Below are positions 51,201-61,600 of a stretch of DNA of 64,000 nucleotides, one piece after another. Position 1 is the stretch's first letter, and each line of letters starts with the position of its first letter. Where the stretch lies: positions 22,236,417-22,300,416 of the forward strand of contig NC_134415.1 in NCBI RefSeq assembly GCF_030867145.1, written 5' to 3'. The notes beneath the pieces were generated by a model. That model ran no database searches and was not told the origin of the DNA. It saw only the letters and a program-made list of their open reading frames with translations. The translations under genes and the position numbers were made by a program. This DNA is from Opisthocomus hoazin (lineage: Eukaryota > Chordata > Aves > Opisthocomiformes > Opisthocomidae).

Positions 51201-53014
51201 AAAGAAAGATGTGCTCTTGACATGTATTAAAATGACAATAAAAGAAAGGTAAATGGTTATTGGCTTGCATTTTACTGTATACTGTCAGTACCAGTTAATA
51301 CAGAGTTATTTCCAAATGTGATAGATGGGGTGATGGCAAGCACTGGCACTGGAGTTCTAGAGCTCCTGGACTGCTGAGACTGCATTCCTAATTTTCATTT
51401 CTCTTTATTGGATCTGTAAAATGTACTAGACTAGAGCAAGAAATCTTTTGCTGTTTTTCTCTTTGATAGTATAATATGCTTTATTTGGCTAATACGACTA
51501 GATGTTCATTATTTGTTATGTGGATATGTCCCCAGGGAACTAGAAAATGTAGCAACTCATTTTGCTTTGGCAGCCAAAGCATTTTTGTCCTCTGCCCACT
51601 ATACATTTCCTCTAATTAAATACAAAAATAAAAGGGAAAGATGACTTATTAAGAAGCTTTCTTTGAATTATCAGTTTAACTTTAGTAGTTCCACAGAATA
51701 TAGCTTTTGGATCTTTGTGCTTTTTATCAAATGGCTTTGCCTTTCATTGTTGTAGGTCAGATACTCCATACCGATGTCGTTTACTTGCATTCTGGTCAAG
51801 GATTTCGTGAAGCTGAGAAGATAAAGAGGCTTCTGCTACATTACAAGTATGCTAAGAAACTTCCATTTATTAATCTTTCTTACCAAACATAGTGAATATC
51901 TTCACTATATAAATACTTGCTTTTGAGAGGAATAAGAATTCTACTGATTTAACTGGAGTTATTCTTTCTTTATGTAGTTCAGACCTTATTTTTCTTTTAG
52001 TCTATGTTCATATTTTTACACTATGTATGTGTTAGAAGTACATGAAATCAAGCCGTGGTTATGACTAAGGCTGCGTGCTGTGAATGTAGCCCCAGAAAGC
52101 TCTGTCAAACCATTTATTTTTAGGAATAGAAATTAACATTCAGTTAAGGAATATGTTTAGTCCCACTCTTCCTACCCCCCAAAACCCCCAAACCACTCAT
52201 TGATCTTTCCCTGTTCCAACAGCCACATTTAATTTTTGGAAGTTTTATTAAGCAAAGGAAATCCTGCTCAGATAGATCTCCAGATGGACGTGCAAATAGA
52301 CGCAGCATGATTAAAAGGTTATTGTATCCAACTATTTTGGATCCCCTGTGAACAGACATCTGGTCCACTGAGTCAGCTGCTGAACTGCCACAGCATACAG
52401 TGCAGTTTGTCTTTAAACATTAGATTGGCTTTAAACAAGGTGATTTGATGGCTGACTTGTGGTGGTGGAGGCAGTCGGAGGCAATGACCTTGCAAGCTGT
52501 TGCAAACTATGATGTTCCCATTAAGGAATTAAGATTCTAATTGCTTGGGCTTCTGCCCTTTTTCATTACTCATAACAGATGAGGGAAATACGACGTGAAA
52601 GGGTTTGAGGACTGTAAATAACATTACACTTCTATGAATATGAAGTATCATTTTTGTTTTTTCTGCAGATATTACCACAGTTCAATAGCATCACAAATGA
52701 GTGAAAATTTTGACATGTCTTGAACTGTCACATTGAAAACCTATTAACCACAATGTGGTATTACTAGGAATAGGTTGTCATCAAGTCCAGGCCTTGTGTT
52801 ACATAAAATAAGATGTATTGGTTGTTGTTGTGCATTGAATGCTATGTATGAAAAAGTCTAAAAGAATAATTAAGAGTAATTATTCGTCTTTTTACCCTGT
52901 GCAAAGCTGTAGCACTGTTGTGATTGGCAATGGCACGGCCTGCAGAGAAACAGAAGCTTACTTTGCTGATTTAATTATGAAGAAATATTTTGCACCGCTG
53001 GATGTTGTTTACTG
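24120..53014 (+). CDS. SRBD1: SRBD1, S1 RNA-binding domain protein 1 (Tex-like), 5' 13 coding exons, 3' end beyond window
   Basis: Seen: thirteen exons (24120-24202, 24642-24807, 25844-26206, 27692-27858, 29016-29133, 29273-29411, 32332-32428, 33786-33921, 39505-39608, 44511-44618, 50419-50576, 51756-51846, 52907-53014) join without frameshift or stop into 1,838 nt, 612 codons plus 2 nt. Every intron is GT-AG and the phases match throughout. The predicted protein has an acidic/basic low-complexity N-terminus (about 1-200), a Tex-N-like helical region (about 205-490), and the start of a YqgF/RNase H-like fold with the Asp-Pro-Gly motif at 531-533. Known: the protein matches vertebrate SRBD1 as I remember it, about 995 residues in human; bacterial Tex binds nucleic acid and acts in transcription. 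Inferred: HhH and S1 domains are encoded past the right edge. The start is the ATG directly at the acceptor, giving the family's N-terminus MSSLPRR. The molecular role of SRBD1 in animals is poorly defined. Confidence 0.96.
24203..24641 (+). other. SRBD1: SRBD1 intron 2
   Basis: A 439-bp intron. A T17 run at 24581-24597 lies about 45 bases before the acceptor. Nothing else seen. Confidence 0.9.
24642..24807 (+). CDS. SRBD1: SRBD1 exon 3, acidic run and basic NLS-like stretch, residues 28-83
   Basis: The acceptor AG is at 24640-24641 behind a T-rich tract and the donor GTGAGT starts at 24808. The exon is 166 nt and ends in phase 0. It encodes a run of six Glu (33-38), a Trp-Glu-Pro, then Lys/Arg-rich sequence at about 42-54 that looks like a nuclear localisation signal, and a further basic stretch to residue 83. 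This part is disordered in character and probably weakly conserved. The frame continues from exon 2. Confidence 0.93.
24808..25843 (+). other. SRBD1: SRBD1 intron 3
   Basis: GTGAGT to GGCAG. Holds a short AAATAAATAAAT repeat near 25,065. Nothing else recognised. Confidence 0.9.
25844..26206 (+). CDS. SRBD1: SRBD1 exon 4, low-complexity linker, residues 84-204
   Basis: This is the longest coding exon here, 363 nt, phase 0 at both ends, so it could be skipped without changing frame. The acceptor is TTGGCAG at 25837-25843 and the donor GTATGA at 26207. It encodes a Lys/Glu/Pro/Ser-rich linker and ends in EMNWDIVQ, which matches the conserved block just before the Tex-like domain in mammalian SRBD1. 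The middle is the least conserved part of the protein, the ends are clear. Confidence 0.94.
26207..27691 (+). other. SRBD1: SRBD1 intron 4
   Basis: GTATGA to a strong T-tract and GACAG. No repeat or gene recognised. Confidence 0.9.
27692..27858 (+). CDS. SRBD1: SRBD1 exon 5, start of Tex-N-like domain, residues 205-260
   Basis: A very strong polypyrimidine tract (mostly T, 27659-27682) precedes the AG at 27690-27691; the donor GTAAGT begins at 27859. The exon is 167 nt, phase 0 in and 2 out. It encodes the conserved segment with [14 protein letters not shown], a signature of the Tex N-terminal region, followed by [11 protein letters not shown]. Conservation with human SRBD1 is high. Confidence 0.96.
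27859..29015 (+). other. SRBD1: SRBD1 intron 5
   Basis: GTAAGT to TTTTTAG. No repeat or gene recognised. Confidence 0.9.
29016..29133 (+). CDS. SRBD1: SRBD1 exon 6, Tex-N-like domain, residues 260-299
   Basis: The acceptor is TTTTTAG at 29009-29015 and the donor GTCAGT begins at 29134. The exon is 118 nt, phase 2 in and 0 out. It encodes a Lys-rich helix ([16 protein letters not shown]) and ends LEELDHV, which joins [10 protein letters not shown] in the next exon exactly as in mammalian SRBD1. It is separated from exon 7 by a very short intron of 139 bp. Confidence 0.95.
29273..29411 (+). CDS. SRBD1: SRBD1 exon 7, Tex-N-like domain, residues 300-346
   Basis: The acceptor is TTTCAAG ending at 29272 and the donor GTAAGT begins at 29412. 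The exon is 139 nt, phase 0 in and 1 out. It encodes [20 protein letters not shown], a Tex-family motif (in bacterial Tex the equivalent is 'Y-K-P-K-R-x-T-x-A'), followed by a Leu-rich helix and YVRPNTKG. Confidence 0.96.
29412..32331 (+). other. SRBD1: SRBD1 intron 7
   Basis: GTAAGT to TTCTAAG. Contains the short CR1 end at 30,895; otherwise AT-rich and unremarkable. Confidence 0.9.
30895..30984 (+). mobile_element. CR1 LINE, short 3' end in SRBD1 intron 7
   Basis: About 90 bp match the CR1 terminus: CTCTGCTTTGGCAGGGGGCT, GGACTGGATGAGCCACAGAG, GTCCCTTCCAACCCCGAACA and the repeated 3' unit TGTGATTCTGTGATTCT. The insertion has the same orientation as SRBD1 and lies about 1.3 kb upstream of exon 8. 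The tail resembles the copy at 62,731. Confidence 0.92.
32332..32428 (+). CDS. SRBD1: SRBD1 exon 8, residues 346-378
   Basis: A T-rich tract and CTAAG precede the exon and the donor GTAAGT starts at 32429. The exon is 97 nt, phase 1 in and 2 out. It encodes [20 protein letters not shown], matching the conserved Tex-like helix in which a run of Ala/Gly/Ile residues precedes the [10 protein letters not shown] segment. Confidence 0.95.
32429..33785 (+). other. SRBD1: SRBD1 intron 8
   Basis: GTAAGT to ATGCAG. A short T-run near 33,147; nothing else recognised. Confidence 0.9.
33786..33921 (+). CDS. SRBD1: SRBD1 exon 9, residues 378-423
   Basis: The acceptor is TTTTATGCAG ending at 33785 and the donor GTACAC begins at 33922. 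The exon is 136 nt, phase 2 in and 0 out. It encodes [12 protein letters not shown], then [20 protein letters not shown]. In the Tex family this is the part where a Tyr/Phe-rich segment (K-Y-x-x-Y-x-x-F) precedes the 'hRxLAhxRG' motif found in the next exon. Confidence 0.95.
34836..34881 (+). repeat. A-rich simple sequence, intron 9
   Basis: Interrupted A-runs (AAAAAAAAACACAACAAAAA and following) of about 45 bp. Low-complexity, no element body recognised. Confidence 0.8.
35115..35129 (+). repeat. C15 homopolymer, intron 9
   Basis: An uninterrupted run of 15 C lies after CTCTT. Such runs are length-variable and error-prone in sequencing, so the count may be inexact. Confidence 0.95.
35545..35675 (-). 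mobile_element. possible MIR-like remnant interrupted by a T-run, intron 9
   Basis: CTACTTGTCCAAGG at the left and GCTCAGCTAGATCCAGGGCT, GAAACCAGATTT, CAGCACTCTGACCGTG to the right fit the MIR complement only loosely, with a T-rich insertion between them. It could be chance. Confidence 0.25.
39505..39608 (+). CDS. SRBD1: SRBD1 exon 10, residues 424-458
   Basis: The acceptor is CACTCAG ending at 39504 and the donor GTCTGC, weaker than most here, begins at 39609. The exon is 104 nt, phase 0 in and 2 out. It encodes [20 protein letters not shown], corresponding to the Tex 'LAlnRGe' motif. The last codons (WWCVNE) differ from the human sequence, a mild lineage difference. It lies alone between introns of about 5.6 and 4.9 kb. 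Confidence 0.95.
40782..40798 (+). repeat. T17 homopolymer, intron 10
   Basis: Run of 17 T followed by AAAGG. On the other strand it would be a poly-A tail, but no recognisable SINE or LINE body adjoins it. Confidence 0.9.
41395..41535 (-). mobile_element. possible MIR SINE remnant in intron 10
   Basis: On the plus strand the order GGTATTAACTAATTTACTGA, AGGTCACACAAAATC, GGAGAATCAGAAATG and CAGTACTCTAGCCAC follows the complement of MIR (ttaagtaacttgcc, aaggtcacacagct, gggattcgaac, gtgctcttaaccac). The divergence is high and the ends are uncertain. Confidence 0.42.
43741..43771 (+). repeat. 17-bp period duplication with near-palindromic unit, intron 10
   Basis: TCCTTTGAAAAGGA occurs at 43741-43754 and again at 43758-43771, separated by GTC. 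Each unit is nearly self-complementary (TCCTTT against AAAGGA), so the DNA or transcript could form small hairpins. Confidence 0.85.
44511..44618 (+). CDS. SRBD1: SRBD1 exon 11, residues 458-494
   Basis: The acceptor is TCTTTTGCAG ending at 44510 and the donor GTAAGC begins at 44619. The exon is 108 nt, phase 2 on both sides, so skipping would keep the frame. It encodes [20 protein letters not shown] and then [14 protein letters not shown], matching the Tex-like segment in which a conserved Asp/Asn-x-x-x-RL helix leads to the YqgF-like fold. Confidence 0.95.
48290..48700 (+). mobile_element. ancient CR1/L3-type LINE remnant in intron 11
   Basis: Scattered blocks follow the order of the L3/CR1 3' part: CTTCAGCTTGGAAAAGACAG near 48,317, GAATGGCATGTGGAGAGTG, AAAAGGAGGCAGC, GGACTTGCAGAACTTGCTGC, GTTCAGTGGGAGACTGGATA and GGCTACCAAAGAG. 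The copy is old, with many gaps, so the borders are approximate. The assignment is from memory of the consensus. Confidence 0.55.
50275..50333 (+). repeat. direct repeat flanking a 16-bp perfect palindrome, intron 11
   Basis: ATGAAAAATGTGATTGGAA (50275-50293) recurs with one A fewer at 50316-50333. Between them lies ATATTTAATTAAATAT (50299-50314), a perfect palindrome. The structure sits about 90 bp upstream of SRBD1 exon 12. Confidence 0.85.
50419..50576 (+). CDS. SRBD1: SRBD1 exon 12, entry to the YqgF/RNase H-like domain, residues 494-547
   Basis: The acceptor is CCTTCTAAG ending at 50418 and the donor GTAAGT begins at 50577. The exon is 158 nt, phase 2 in and 1 out. It encodes [20 protein letters not shown], then [20 protein letters not shown]. 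The Asp-Pro-Gly (531-533) and the following Gly-Cys-Lys are the signature first strand of the Tex YqgF-like domain. Reading on through the donor would produce a false extension ending in the intron at 50,800. Confidence 0.97.
50577..51755 (+). other. SRBD1: SRBD1 intron 12
   Basis: GTAAGT to TTGTAG. Nothing recognised. Confidence 0.9.
51756..51846 (+). CDS. SRBD1: SRBD1 exon 13, YqgF-like domain, residues 547-577
   Basis: The acceptor is TTGTTGTAG ending at 51755 and the donor GTATGC begins at 51847. The exon is 91 nt, phase 1 in and 2 out. The split Ser codon restores [10 protein letters not shown], then [20 protein letters not shown] across the next junction. This is the second beta strand and first helix of the YqgF-like fold. 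Confidence 0.95.
51847..52906 (+). other. SRBD1: SRBD1 intron 13
   Basis: GTATGC to GCAAAG. A C6A4C5A3 stretch lies at 52175-52192; nothing else recognised. Confidence 0.9.
52907..53014 (+). CDS. SRBD1: SRBD1 exon 14, YqgF-like domain, residues 577-613 (last coding exon in window)
   Basis: The acceptor is CTGTGCAAAG ending at 52906 and the donor GTAAGA begins at 53015. The exon is 108 nt, phase 2 on both sides. It encodes [20 protein letters not shown] and then [10 protein letters not shown]. The Ile-Gly-Asn-Gly-Thr-Ala motif followed by Arg-Glu-Thr-Glu is a hallmark of the Tex/YqgF family. The next expected block (mammalian IVSEAGASIYS) is not found in the remaining 11 kb. Confidence 0.96.
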
Positions 53015-55580
53015 GTAAGACTACTTTGCTTGCTTGTGATACTCATCGGTTCAGCATATTTTAACTTAACAGGTAGTTCTAAATGTATTTTTTTTCAGGT
53101 GTTTCTTTTTATTGCCTTGTCTTTCTTTTTTTGAGTCAAACTTGACCCATCATTCTAGCCAAAGGAAAATGGCTGTAACTCTTCGGAGCATGAAAGTAGT
53201 TCTCCTGAGTCAGTAAGACCCACTGAAGCATTTTATTTTCTCTTCCGGAGGCGCTTTCATTATCTCATTATCTTGCTATTATCATTGTAACAAAGTATGC
53301 GAGAATAGCAGCTCAAACAGCCAAGGCCCTGAGTTTGTCATTGTGTGTCTATTTCTTGATAAATGAGGTCTATACAGAAATGATAAAGCTTGTGTTGTCT
53401 GACTGTGGCACGGAATGCTTGCTGATCCTAGGAGTGTTAAATGGTCTGGATATAAATATTTTGTTAATACCTCACAGACAGTAGTGAAGGTATTTATTCT
53501 CTTTGAACTTCAAATTGTATCTGTTGGTTTGTCAAATTCAAACTAAAATATTCTGCTGTTGGTTTGGATGGAAACTGCACTACGTCACTTTCTTTTCTCC
53601 CATGCAAAAACTGCTCTTTTTTTATAATTCACACCTTTATTTTTTTAAAGCATTTTTGGTGATTTACATTGGATTATCTTTCATGCTGAAGTTTAACAGC
53701 AGTATTTACTTTTTACTGTCTTAACTTACTGAGATAACTTACCTAAATTTTTGAAAAAGTTATGGCCTTTCTCTGTTCAAACTGCTCTATGCAGGAGCCT
53801 TTTCTCCATAGATTAGGAAGTTCTTACAGAAATGTTCAACTAATGTATTATTCCTACTAATTTATGCTATCATTTAATTGCACTTGTTCTTTGTTTCTAA
53901 GATTTCTAAGTAAATTTGCAGCAAGAGCTGATACTTCAGTCTCCTTTTTTTTTTTTAGGAGACGTAGTAGGGTTTTTCTGATTTTAATTGTTCACAAAGG
54001 AAGAATGCTGTTCAAGCTTCTGAAAAATTATGCATCCTCTTTCCTGAATCCAACTCTACTAGGGCAGTTTTAATGACTGTAGAGAATGGAAAACACTTCA
54101 TATTGTGTGGTTTTTGTCAAATGTTTAATGACACTGTTGTTCACTTCGTGTAGTTTAAAAATCTATTACATTGACATAAGCACTTTATCTGAAAGGGTAA
54201 CAGTGATTTTTATTTATTTATTGATCATACGGTACAAAATGTAACCAACTATTTACTTAGCACAGAAAAAATTATTTATATAATACTGTGGTGGATGGTT
54301 TTCTTGCTGTGTTTTCTTTTATTGCTTTAATATTTTCTCCCTGATTATAGTTCAAGATTATAGAATTTGCGAAATGATTACTGATAAAAGCCCTTGTGAA
54401 GCAGGAATTAGAATAAATGCTCTAAGGCAGAAGTCAGGTCATCAAGTTGGTTGCTTTTTCTATTAGTGACCAATAATCTTATAACCTTTCAGTTTTTCTG
54501 AAACTTATTGTGATATTTGTAGGAAAAACATATAAATGCAGTTGTTTAACCTACAAGATTAATACAAACCATTTTTGTTTTCAGTATATATATCGTTAAT
54601 GGTTTTCTTGTGCTGTGCTCATATATTGTGAAGAGCTAGTTCCTACTTCAGAATTCGTATGCAGAACACTGAGACACTGCATGTTAAAATTAAAATCGTA
54701 AGAATGTACTTTATTTTTTTTTCACTGAGTGCTGTAGGTGACATATTTGATGCTATTGAACTTTGTAGCCTGCTGTTGTGTGTGCATTTAAATATGTGGG
54801 TTTACAAATAAGCTGGACTTGCAGTCCTTGTCTCTCTTCACATTTTGACAGTCTTGGCTTGCTTTCTTGAAGATTAGGGTTCCCATGTAGCCCTTTCAGC
54901 TGAACTACTTTCATGTGCATCTCATTGCATTATCCAGTGCTGGGGTTTCCCAGCCATGCTGCTGAATCCTGCAAGGTAGCTGCTCTGTTTGCTTTCTAAC
55001 TCCAGAACACTTTCTTCTCAATCTCCTTGGTATTCCTTAGTAACAGTAAGGAGAAGTGCCTGGAATTTATGTCAGTCTGAGTTAAAAAAATGTAAGTGAT
55101 ACTTGCTAAATGAGGGGCAATTAGTACAGAATTATCGTTTGAGCAATAGGTGACAGTAGGCATATGCTGTGAGAACTTCTGTACCTCTTCAGGGGAATTA
55201 GGAAAGATGACTGAAAAGAATGTGCTCTGCTGATCCTCTTTTTTTAAATAGAACAAATCTCCCGGAGCATGCACTCTTAGATCACAAAAAAAACTTTTCT
55301 GTTTCCATGTACAAAATCTTCCCGTGATTATGTTGTTTTCTCATAAGGGAAAATGAGGACTTTGTTTGTACATAGGCTGAATACAGATCTCTGATCAGTT
55401 CTGTGGAAACCTGTAGTATGCTTTTGGATCAAATGATCTTTATAAATTGTTTTTCAATTAAAATCTCTAAGAAACAATTTAAGTATTGTTGGAAAAATTC
55501 ATTTTTAAAAGGATCTACTTCAGCAGGTTGCAGTTGTAACTAAAAACTGGATTTACAAACCAATTTGGTGTTTGAACTAT

Positions 55581-55633
55581 AAAAAAAAAAAAAAAACCCC
55601 AAAACCCCAAAAACCCAGAACAAACCAAAAACC
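55581..55633 (+). repeat. poly-A followed by C4A4-type repeat, last intron
   Basis: Sixteen A (55581-55596) lead into CCCCAAAACCCCAAAAACCC (55597-55616) and looser CAAACC units. It may be the decayed tail of a retrotransposed sequence; no body of such an element is recognised upstream. Confidence 0.85.
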
Positions 55634-58600
55634 TTTCAGTACTTAAACTGTAACTGAATGAGTCAGCTGCATCTAACGCAGTATCCTTTCCCAAGCATAC
55701 AACTTCTCACAGTGATGCACTGATCTGCATGAAGGTGGAAATCCTCACCCAGCAAAACAGGACTCGGTTCATTGTGGTGCAAAAGTTTCAAAGAATTGCC
55801 AATTGTATTTGCATTTACAGTCTTTTTCCTTAAAGGAGTCCAAATGTGAAGTGGCTTGGCAGATGAGGGTGGATTCTTTTATAATGCTTTAAAACCAAAA
55901 TCCCAACCAACTTCTAAAGCTGTCATTCAGACAGGTGGCTGATAGAGAGGTACTACAGACTTCAGTTTCCTTGGCAAATAATGCTTGTAATATGATACTA
56001 CTTAATTTTTTTTATTAGAGGTGGAGAAAAGGATCAGAAATTATTATAAAAAAATAAAAATATGTTCATACTTTTATATCCAGTTCATCATATGGATATA
56101 AAAAAGGAAATGAGACAATAATAGAGTCTATAATTTTAGAAAGAATGTACTCTAATGAATGTTAATGATAATAACCAGCTGACACTTAATTGATTGCATG
56201 TATGTGCAGTGCATGCTGGAATAGTCTCTCTACTGCTAAAATCCCGTACAATAGTTTCAGAACTGTGCATGAAGTTACTCCTTGACTTCAGTATCTGGTG
56301 CTAGCAAGCACTTAACTGCAGACTTAAATGAGAATACCGTTTCTCCTTTTTTAAGTTGTGTGGTGAGAATCAAATTAACTGATTCTCAGTTTAGAAATTT
56401 CAGTCGTATCAGTATCAAGAGAATTCCAAAATAATTTTTTTCATTTCAGTGTCTTTATTTCAGTTTCTCTCAAAAACAGTACAATATTTTATCTGATGAC
56501 TACTTTGTCTCTTTTAGTGCTAATAAATATATGAAAAGCAAGCAATTAAAATAACAAAACCTCAGCAATGGCAAATACAAACTATATGTAATTTTACTGA
56601 AGTTTTCCAAAGAGAAGACAGATCAGTGAAGACAGTAGTAGGAAATGAGGCATATGGCACAATTTTTCATGTGGCTTTAAAACCTGTCTGGACTCAGTTT
56701 GACAGTTTTTGATTTAAAGCAAATATTTTTCACTATTTTTGTAACCAACATACTTTCAGATACCTACATCCAACCTAAATAACTGCAGGACTTTATTTTT
56801 TTTTTTCTTCAATGTAGTTTCCCTTTTAGAGCTATGTTTATTGACTTAGATTAGGACTGGACTAGAGCCCAGAGACAGTCATATCTAGTCTTCAAGTTTT
56901 TTGTTACAAATCAGTTTTTGTTACAAGGTTCAATAAATATTCTTGATTATTTATGTTAGTTCTATTGTGAGTTCTTGCCAAAGATACATTGTATTATAAC
57001 CAAAACAGATGTTCTGTTTTAGACTAGGGTATTTGTTTTAACAGGACCAGAAATGTAAATTAAACAACAGCATGTTCAGCATTAACATGGCAGATGATGA
57101 ACTTTTAGGATTTCATTGGCCTTTTTGGATTAATTGAAAATCTTGAAAAAATATTTCAGGAATCTCATTCCGTATTTCAATCACTGCAACTGTTTTTCTT
57201 TGATTGCTGTCAGTTGTAGGCATCTTGGAAATGAAAGCTGTCTGAATGACAGAACTGTGCTAGAGCAGGACAACATGAACAGCTCAATCGTATTTGGAAA
57301 AATAAAATCCAAATTTTTCTTTTATGCTCAGTGGTTTCATTGTCGCAATACAAACATTCTTAGGAGTCTGACTTTTCTTATGTGCTTGTTACATTAATGC
57401 ACACTCAGAATGGAGTATTTCAGTTCATATTTAAAAGAAAGTTTGATAGGTATAATGAATTGTTAATTGTTTTCAGCAAGCAGTAAAGGATGCAGCCAGG
57501 CAAGTGTATTTTTTGTTGTTGTTTTTTAAGTGGTGTGCTGTTTAATTTCTGTTTTAAACTCGATACAAAATCCTCTTCTGCCACTTTCAGCAAAATCTTT
57601 TCTTGCTCTTGAGGCTTTATAAGCAACGTAATTAATAATTTACTGCTGTTTAAGTTCAAACACTTCTATACTGTGACAAATAGGGGAAAGTCTGTAATGT
57701 CTTGTAAAGTTCTCACTGGGTTTTCTTTAATGTTTAAATTGTCTACTTTAGAATACTTAGAAATGTTCTGCGAAGGTAGAATAGGACTGTTTAATACCTT
57801 TTGAAGTTGGACCTTGGTGGCAAGAAATTGATTTGGAAATGTTTGTTCTACAGGATTTTGGGTCCGCTTGTATTTTATAGGTGTCTGCACATGCTTTAAA
57901 TATCCTTTTCAATTTAAATGTGTTTTATGTTGTTGAATATCTACATTATACTCTCTCAGCTTTAACAAATGCCACTTTCAAGTTCCATGCCTCTACATTT
58001 CTAATGTTACACTAGCTTAATTCCCATTACTTTTCTGCTTCATAGCACTCGCAGTTTGAAAGGGACCTAACATTCGGGTTCACATTATGATAATTAGGTT
58101 TCAAAGCAGTGTGGGGGGATTAAGATGTCTGAAGTCTAGTTGCCGAATAAAGCTCAGAACTACTTGTAAAACTTGTTTGAGTGGTTAACAGAAGTGGTTT
58201 TATTTATTCAGTGCTCATGCAGCATTAATCCGTATTTCATCAGGTACCCACAGTGCTGTAACTCTAGATATGACCTTGGGACGTAATTTACCCCATCTCA
58301 GTTTTCCTTATTAATGTGCCATGAAAGAGGTACATGAAAGATAGCCAACATCAAAGCACCTTTTCAAATAAAGTGGTTGATATGAATCCTCTGGTATTTA
58401 ACACTGTCTGTCAAATGTTTCAGCTGGTTTGCATCCTTTTACAAGCTATTGCTTGCTGCATTAATGCAGTTGTTTCAAGTCTGTTGAGAGTACAAAGGGT
58501 GGTAGGAATACGGGAAACTTTATTCCTATTTCTTTTTGATTATATTTTCTTTAAGCTGTTATTTTTGTCTGTTAAGCTATGTAACTCTGTTGATGACACA

Positions 58601-61600
58601 TTTATGTACACACATCTACACACCTTAGGTCATTAGATGTCTGATACAGAAGGTAGAAAGTTGGAAAGTTTTGGCAAAGGGAATAGATATTCAGCGGAAA
58701 CAATGCACACGTCTGAAATGTGCACTGAAGAAGCATTGTTCTGCTTTAATCTCTTTCAAGCTCTAATGGAGTCATGAGAAGTCCGAAATAATGAAGAAAT
58801 AATTAGAGAAACAAACAAGTTCAAAATGTGCATGAAGAGGACATAGTCAATGAAAACATTTTAAATTATGTAGTGATTTCCAGCCAAACTGTCTTCTGTC
58901 CCTTACTTAAAAATTAATCTCTGTTGTGATTATTTATCACAGCTGAGTAAGAACTCATGATCATGCACACTTCAAATGAGAAATCATTTTGTGTATATTT
59001 ATGTTTACAGGAGACAGTCCTGTAAATTGGAATCTCGCTCAGCATAGAGACTTCTTCCTCCTGCTACTCTTGATTATTCGTGACTTTAGTAATTAGTCTG
59101 TTGTTCAGCACAACATGGACTTTGATAAGTGTCTGCATTTAAAATAGTATCCAGTGTTGTTCCTGGTGTATCCACAGACTGGTATCTACATTGAGCTGAA
59201 TCCATACTACATTCAAAAGGGAAATTCAGAAGTCGTCTTGGATTTTGAAGCAGTCCAAGAAAGTAAAGATTGCCCTCTGCCCCAGCTCCGTTCCTTATTT
59301 TAAAAGTTTACTGTAGGCAACAGTACTGTCTTTATTGTGTTTGTCTGAGTGGAGGGAAAGAAATAGGTAAGCACTGAAGATACACTGAGACAGGTGAAAT
59401 AGGAGATAACTTCTGGCTTGTGTAGCATGAATTTGAAACTTTTTAAAACAAACTTTATAAGCAATAGACTTGACATAGTTACGGAATACCATCTTTGAAT
59501 TCTGTTTCAGAAAAACAACTTCACAGTTTTTAAGATGAGAGCAAGGACTAATTGGGAGCATTTCAGTGTAGTTAAAGAGACTGTGAATGCCTTTTAGTTC
59601 AGAAAAAGAGCAAGATGTATATGGAGTCTAGACTTTAGCAATATGAAGGCAGGGGGTCAGGAAGTAAACGTAACCAGCAAAGAAATCTAAATCTTGAGGA
59701 AAAAGTCCATTTTTCCAGAACACTAGGACATGTCATTTGACTTGGGTCCAGGCAATCTGTGGGAAAACAGTCTTGGGGGAGGGAGGAAAGTTACTCATGC
59801 AACTTCCCTTCTATGTTTTCACTTTCCAAGAGAAAATCATAGTAACAGTAATATCAAGCAGTGATTTTAAGTTATGTATTCTCAGTGTGTAAATCTCTTC
59901 AGACCTTTAAAGGATACTAAACAAACAAACATACGTCTGTAAGATTAGGGAATATTTTAGGATGAAAAGCTATTAAGCATGTGGCAGTATGTTCAAGGGC
60001 AACTTTGCATACTCTTCAATTAGACATGTACTGATCTTGGATGTGAGAAATTTATCACAATAATTCCTTTCTCCCCCTTTTGTTTTGTAATAGAGAAGTC
60101 ATTTGTTATGTTTAGGATTGCAAAATGACTTTTTCATTTTCAATTTTATTTCATGTTCCCCACAGAGCAGTAATTTGTACATAGGCTGTTTCCTTGTATA
60201 TCTTTGTCATTTTCAGATAAATAAAACACTTTTAAGATAATCGGCTAGAAGACATCTGGTATTGCAGTACAACAGAAGTCAGGTGAAGAGGGAAGAAGCA
60301 TCCAAAAATATTTACAAACACAAAGCAAGAACAAATTGGAAAGGTAAAAGATTATTGAGAAATGCCAGACAAAGGATATGCAATGAAAAACTGCCTCTGT
60401 GTCTGCACAGTGCGCCTGTCAGGTCCCCTGGGAGCAGTTTTGGAATGTGTGCCTTGCATGAGGTATATTCATAGAACAAGACTGCACGTTTCGTTCCTAA
60501 AGCTCACTTAAACCGAAATTACATTCTTGCCAAATATGTGTAGCTGTGATTTTTACGTTCAGCATAGAACTACTAAGGCTGTACTGTGAGCAGGGAATTT
60601 TATTTTTGGAGTGTGTTTGACTCAATAGTGGAAGTCTTTAAAATACTGTTTTTATCACTTAACATTGTGCGCTGGTCAGCATTTCCAGTTCAGTCTCATT
60701 TAGAAAGAGCTTTCTGTGACAGCAATGAACGTTACTCTGGCCTAATGTCTCTTATTCAAGGCTACTTCCAAAGCTTGGGAATGAAGAAGGATTTAATAGA
60801 TTTAAAGAAAAAGGGATGACTACATCTAGGATTTTGCTAGATTGTTACAGTGAAGCAAAACTAGTTCATCTGAGTGTCTGATATTTTTGATGGGATGGGT
60901 ACAGAGCAGGCTAAAAATAAGCTTTTTATTTCAGACTGAAATGATTTAGGTTATTATTTAATGTGGTTACAGCTTTCTGTGCCATTTGGTCAACACCACA
61001 ATGTTCTTACTGGTTTAATTTCAAAGAAAGATTTCCGGGAAGATCTGTTTTAGCAGAATGAACATAACATAAGGTAATATTATAATGTGCCTGCTTCTCC
61101 CAGAATCAGTGTTTTTATTCGGTCTGACATCCTTCTTTCTGTGAAGGGTCACTAAACCACCCTTCCTTGCAATGGCTGTTGACTCGTTCTCGTGATGTTT
61201 GGAGTATCAGTAGAAATATTGAAGGGTGAAGCTTTCAAGTCATTGTCTGTGTCCGAAACGTTGCATGCAGGTCTCTGCACTGTCTGTGCCTTCTTGTACT
61301 TCTTGGGAGGAGAAGGTAAGGAGCCTTTTCTTAAGAGGTGTCTGCGTGGTGGCCAAGGTCTAGGGATGGTTCAAGGAATGCAAGAAGCATGAGTGACTGG
61401 GTAGCTGGTGGAGCAAGCAGTGCAGAAGGAACAAGGGTGCAGTCAGGGAATAAGATGGTACTTCTAGACAGAGGCACTGAAGTACGGTCTGTGGGAACTT
61501 TGTACAGCTTTGAGCTCATTTGAGCTGTGCGTTCCTTGTCTTTTCAATGCAGCAGGTTATGTCAAGAGAACAGTTCCCTCTCATCTTCTGTTCCCTCCCC

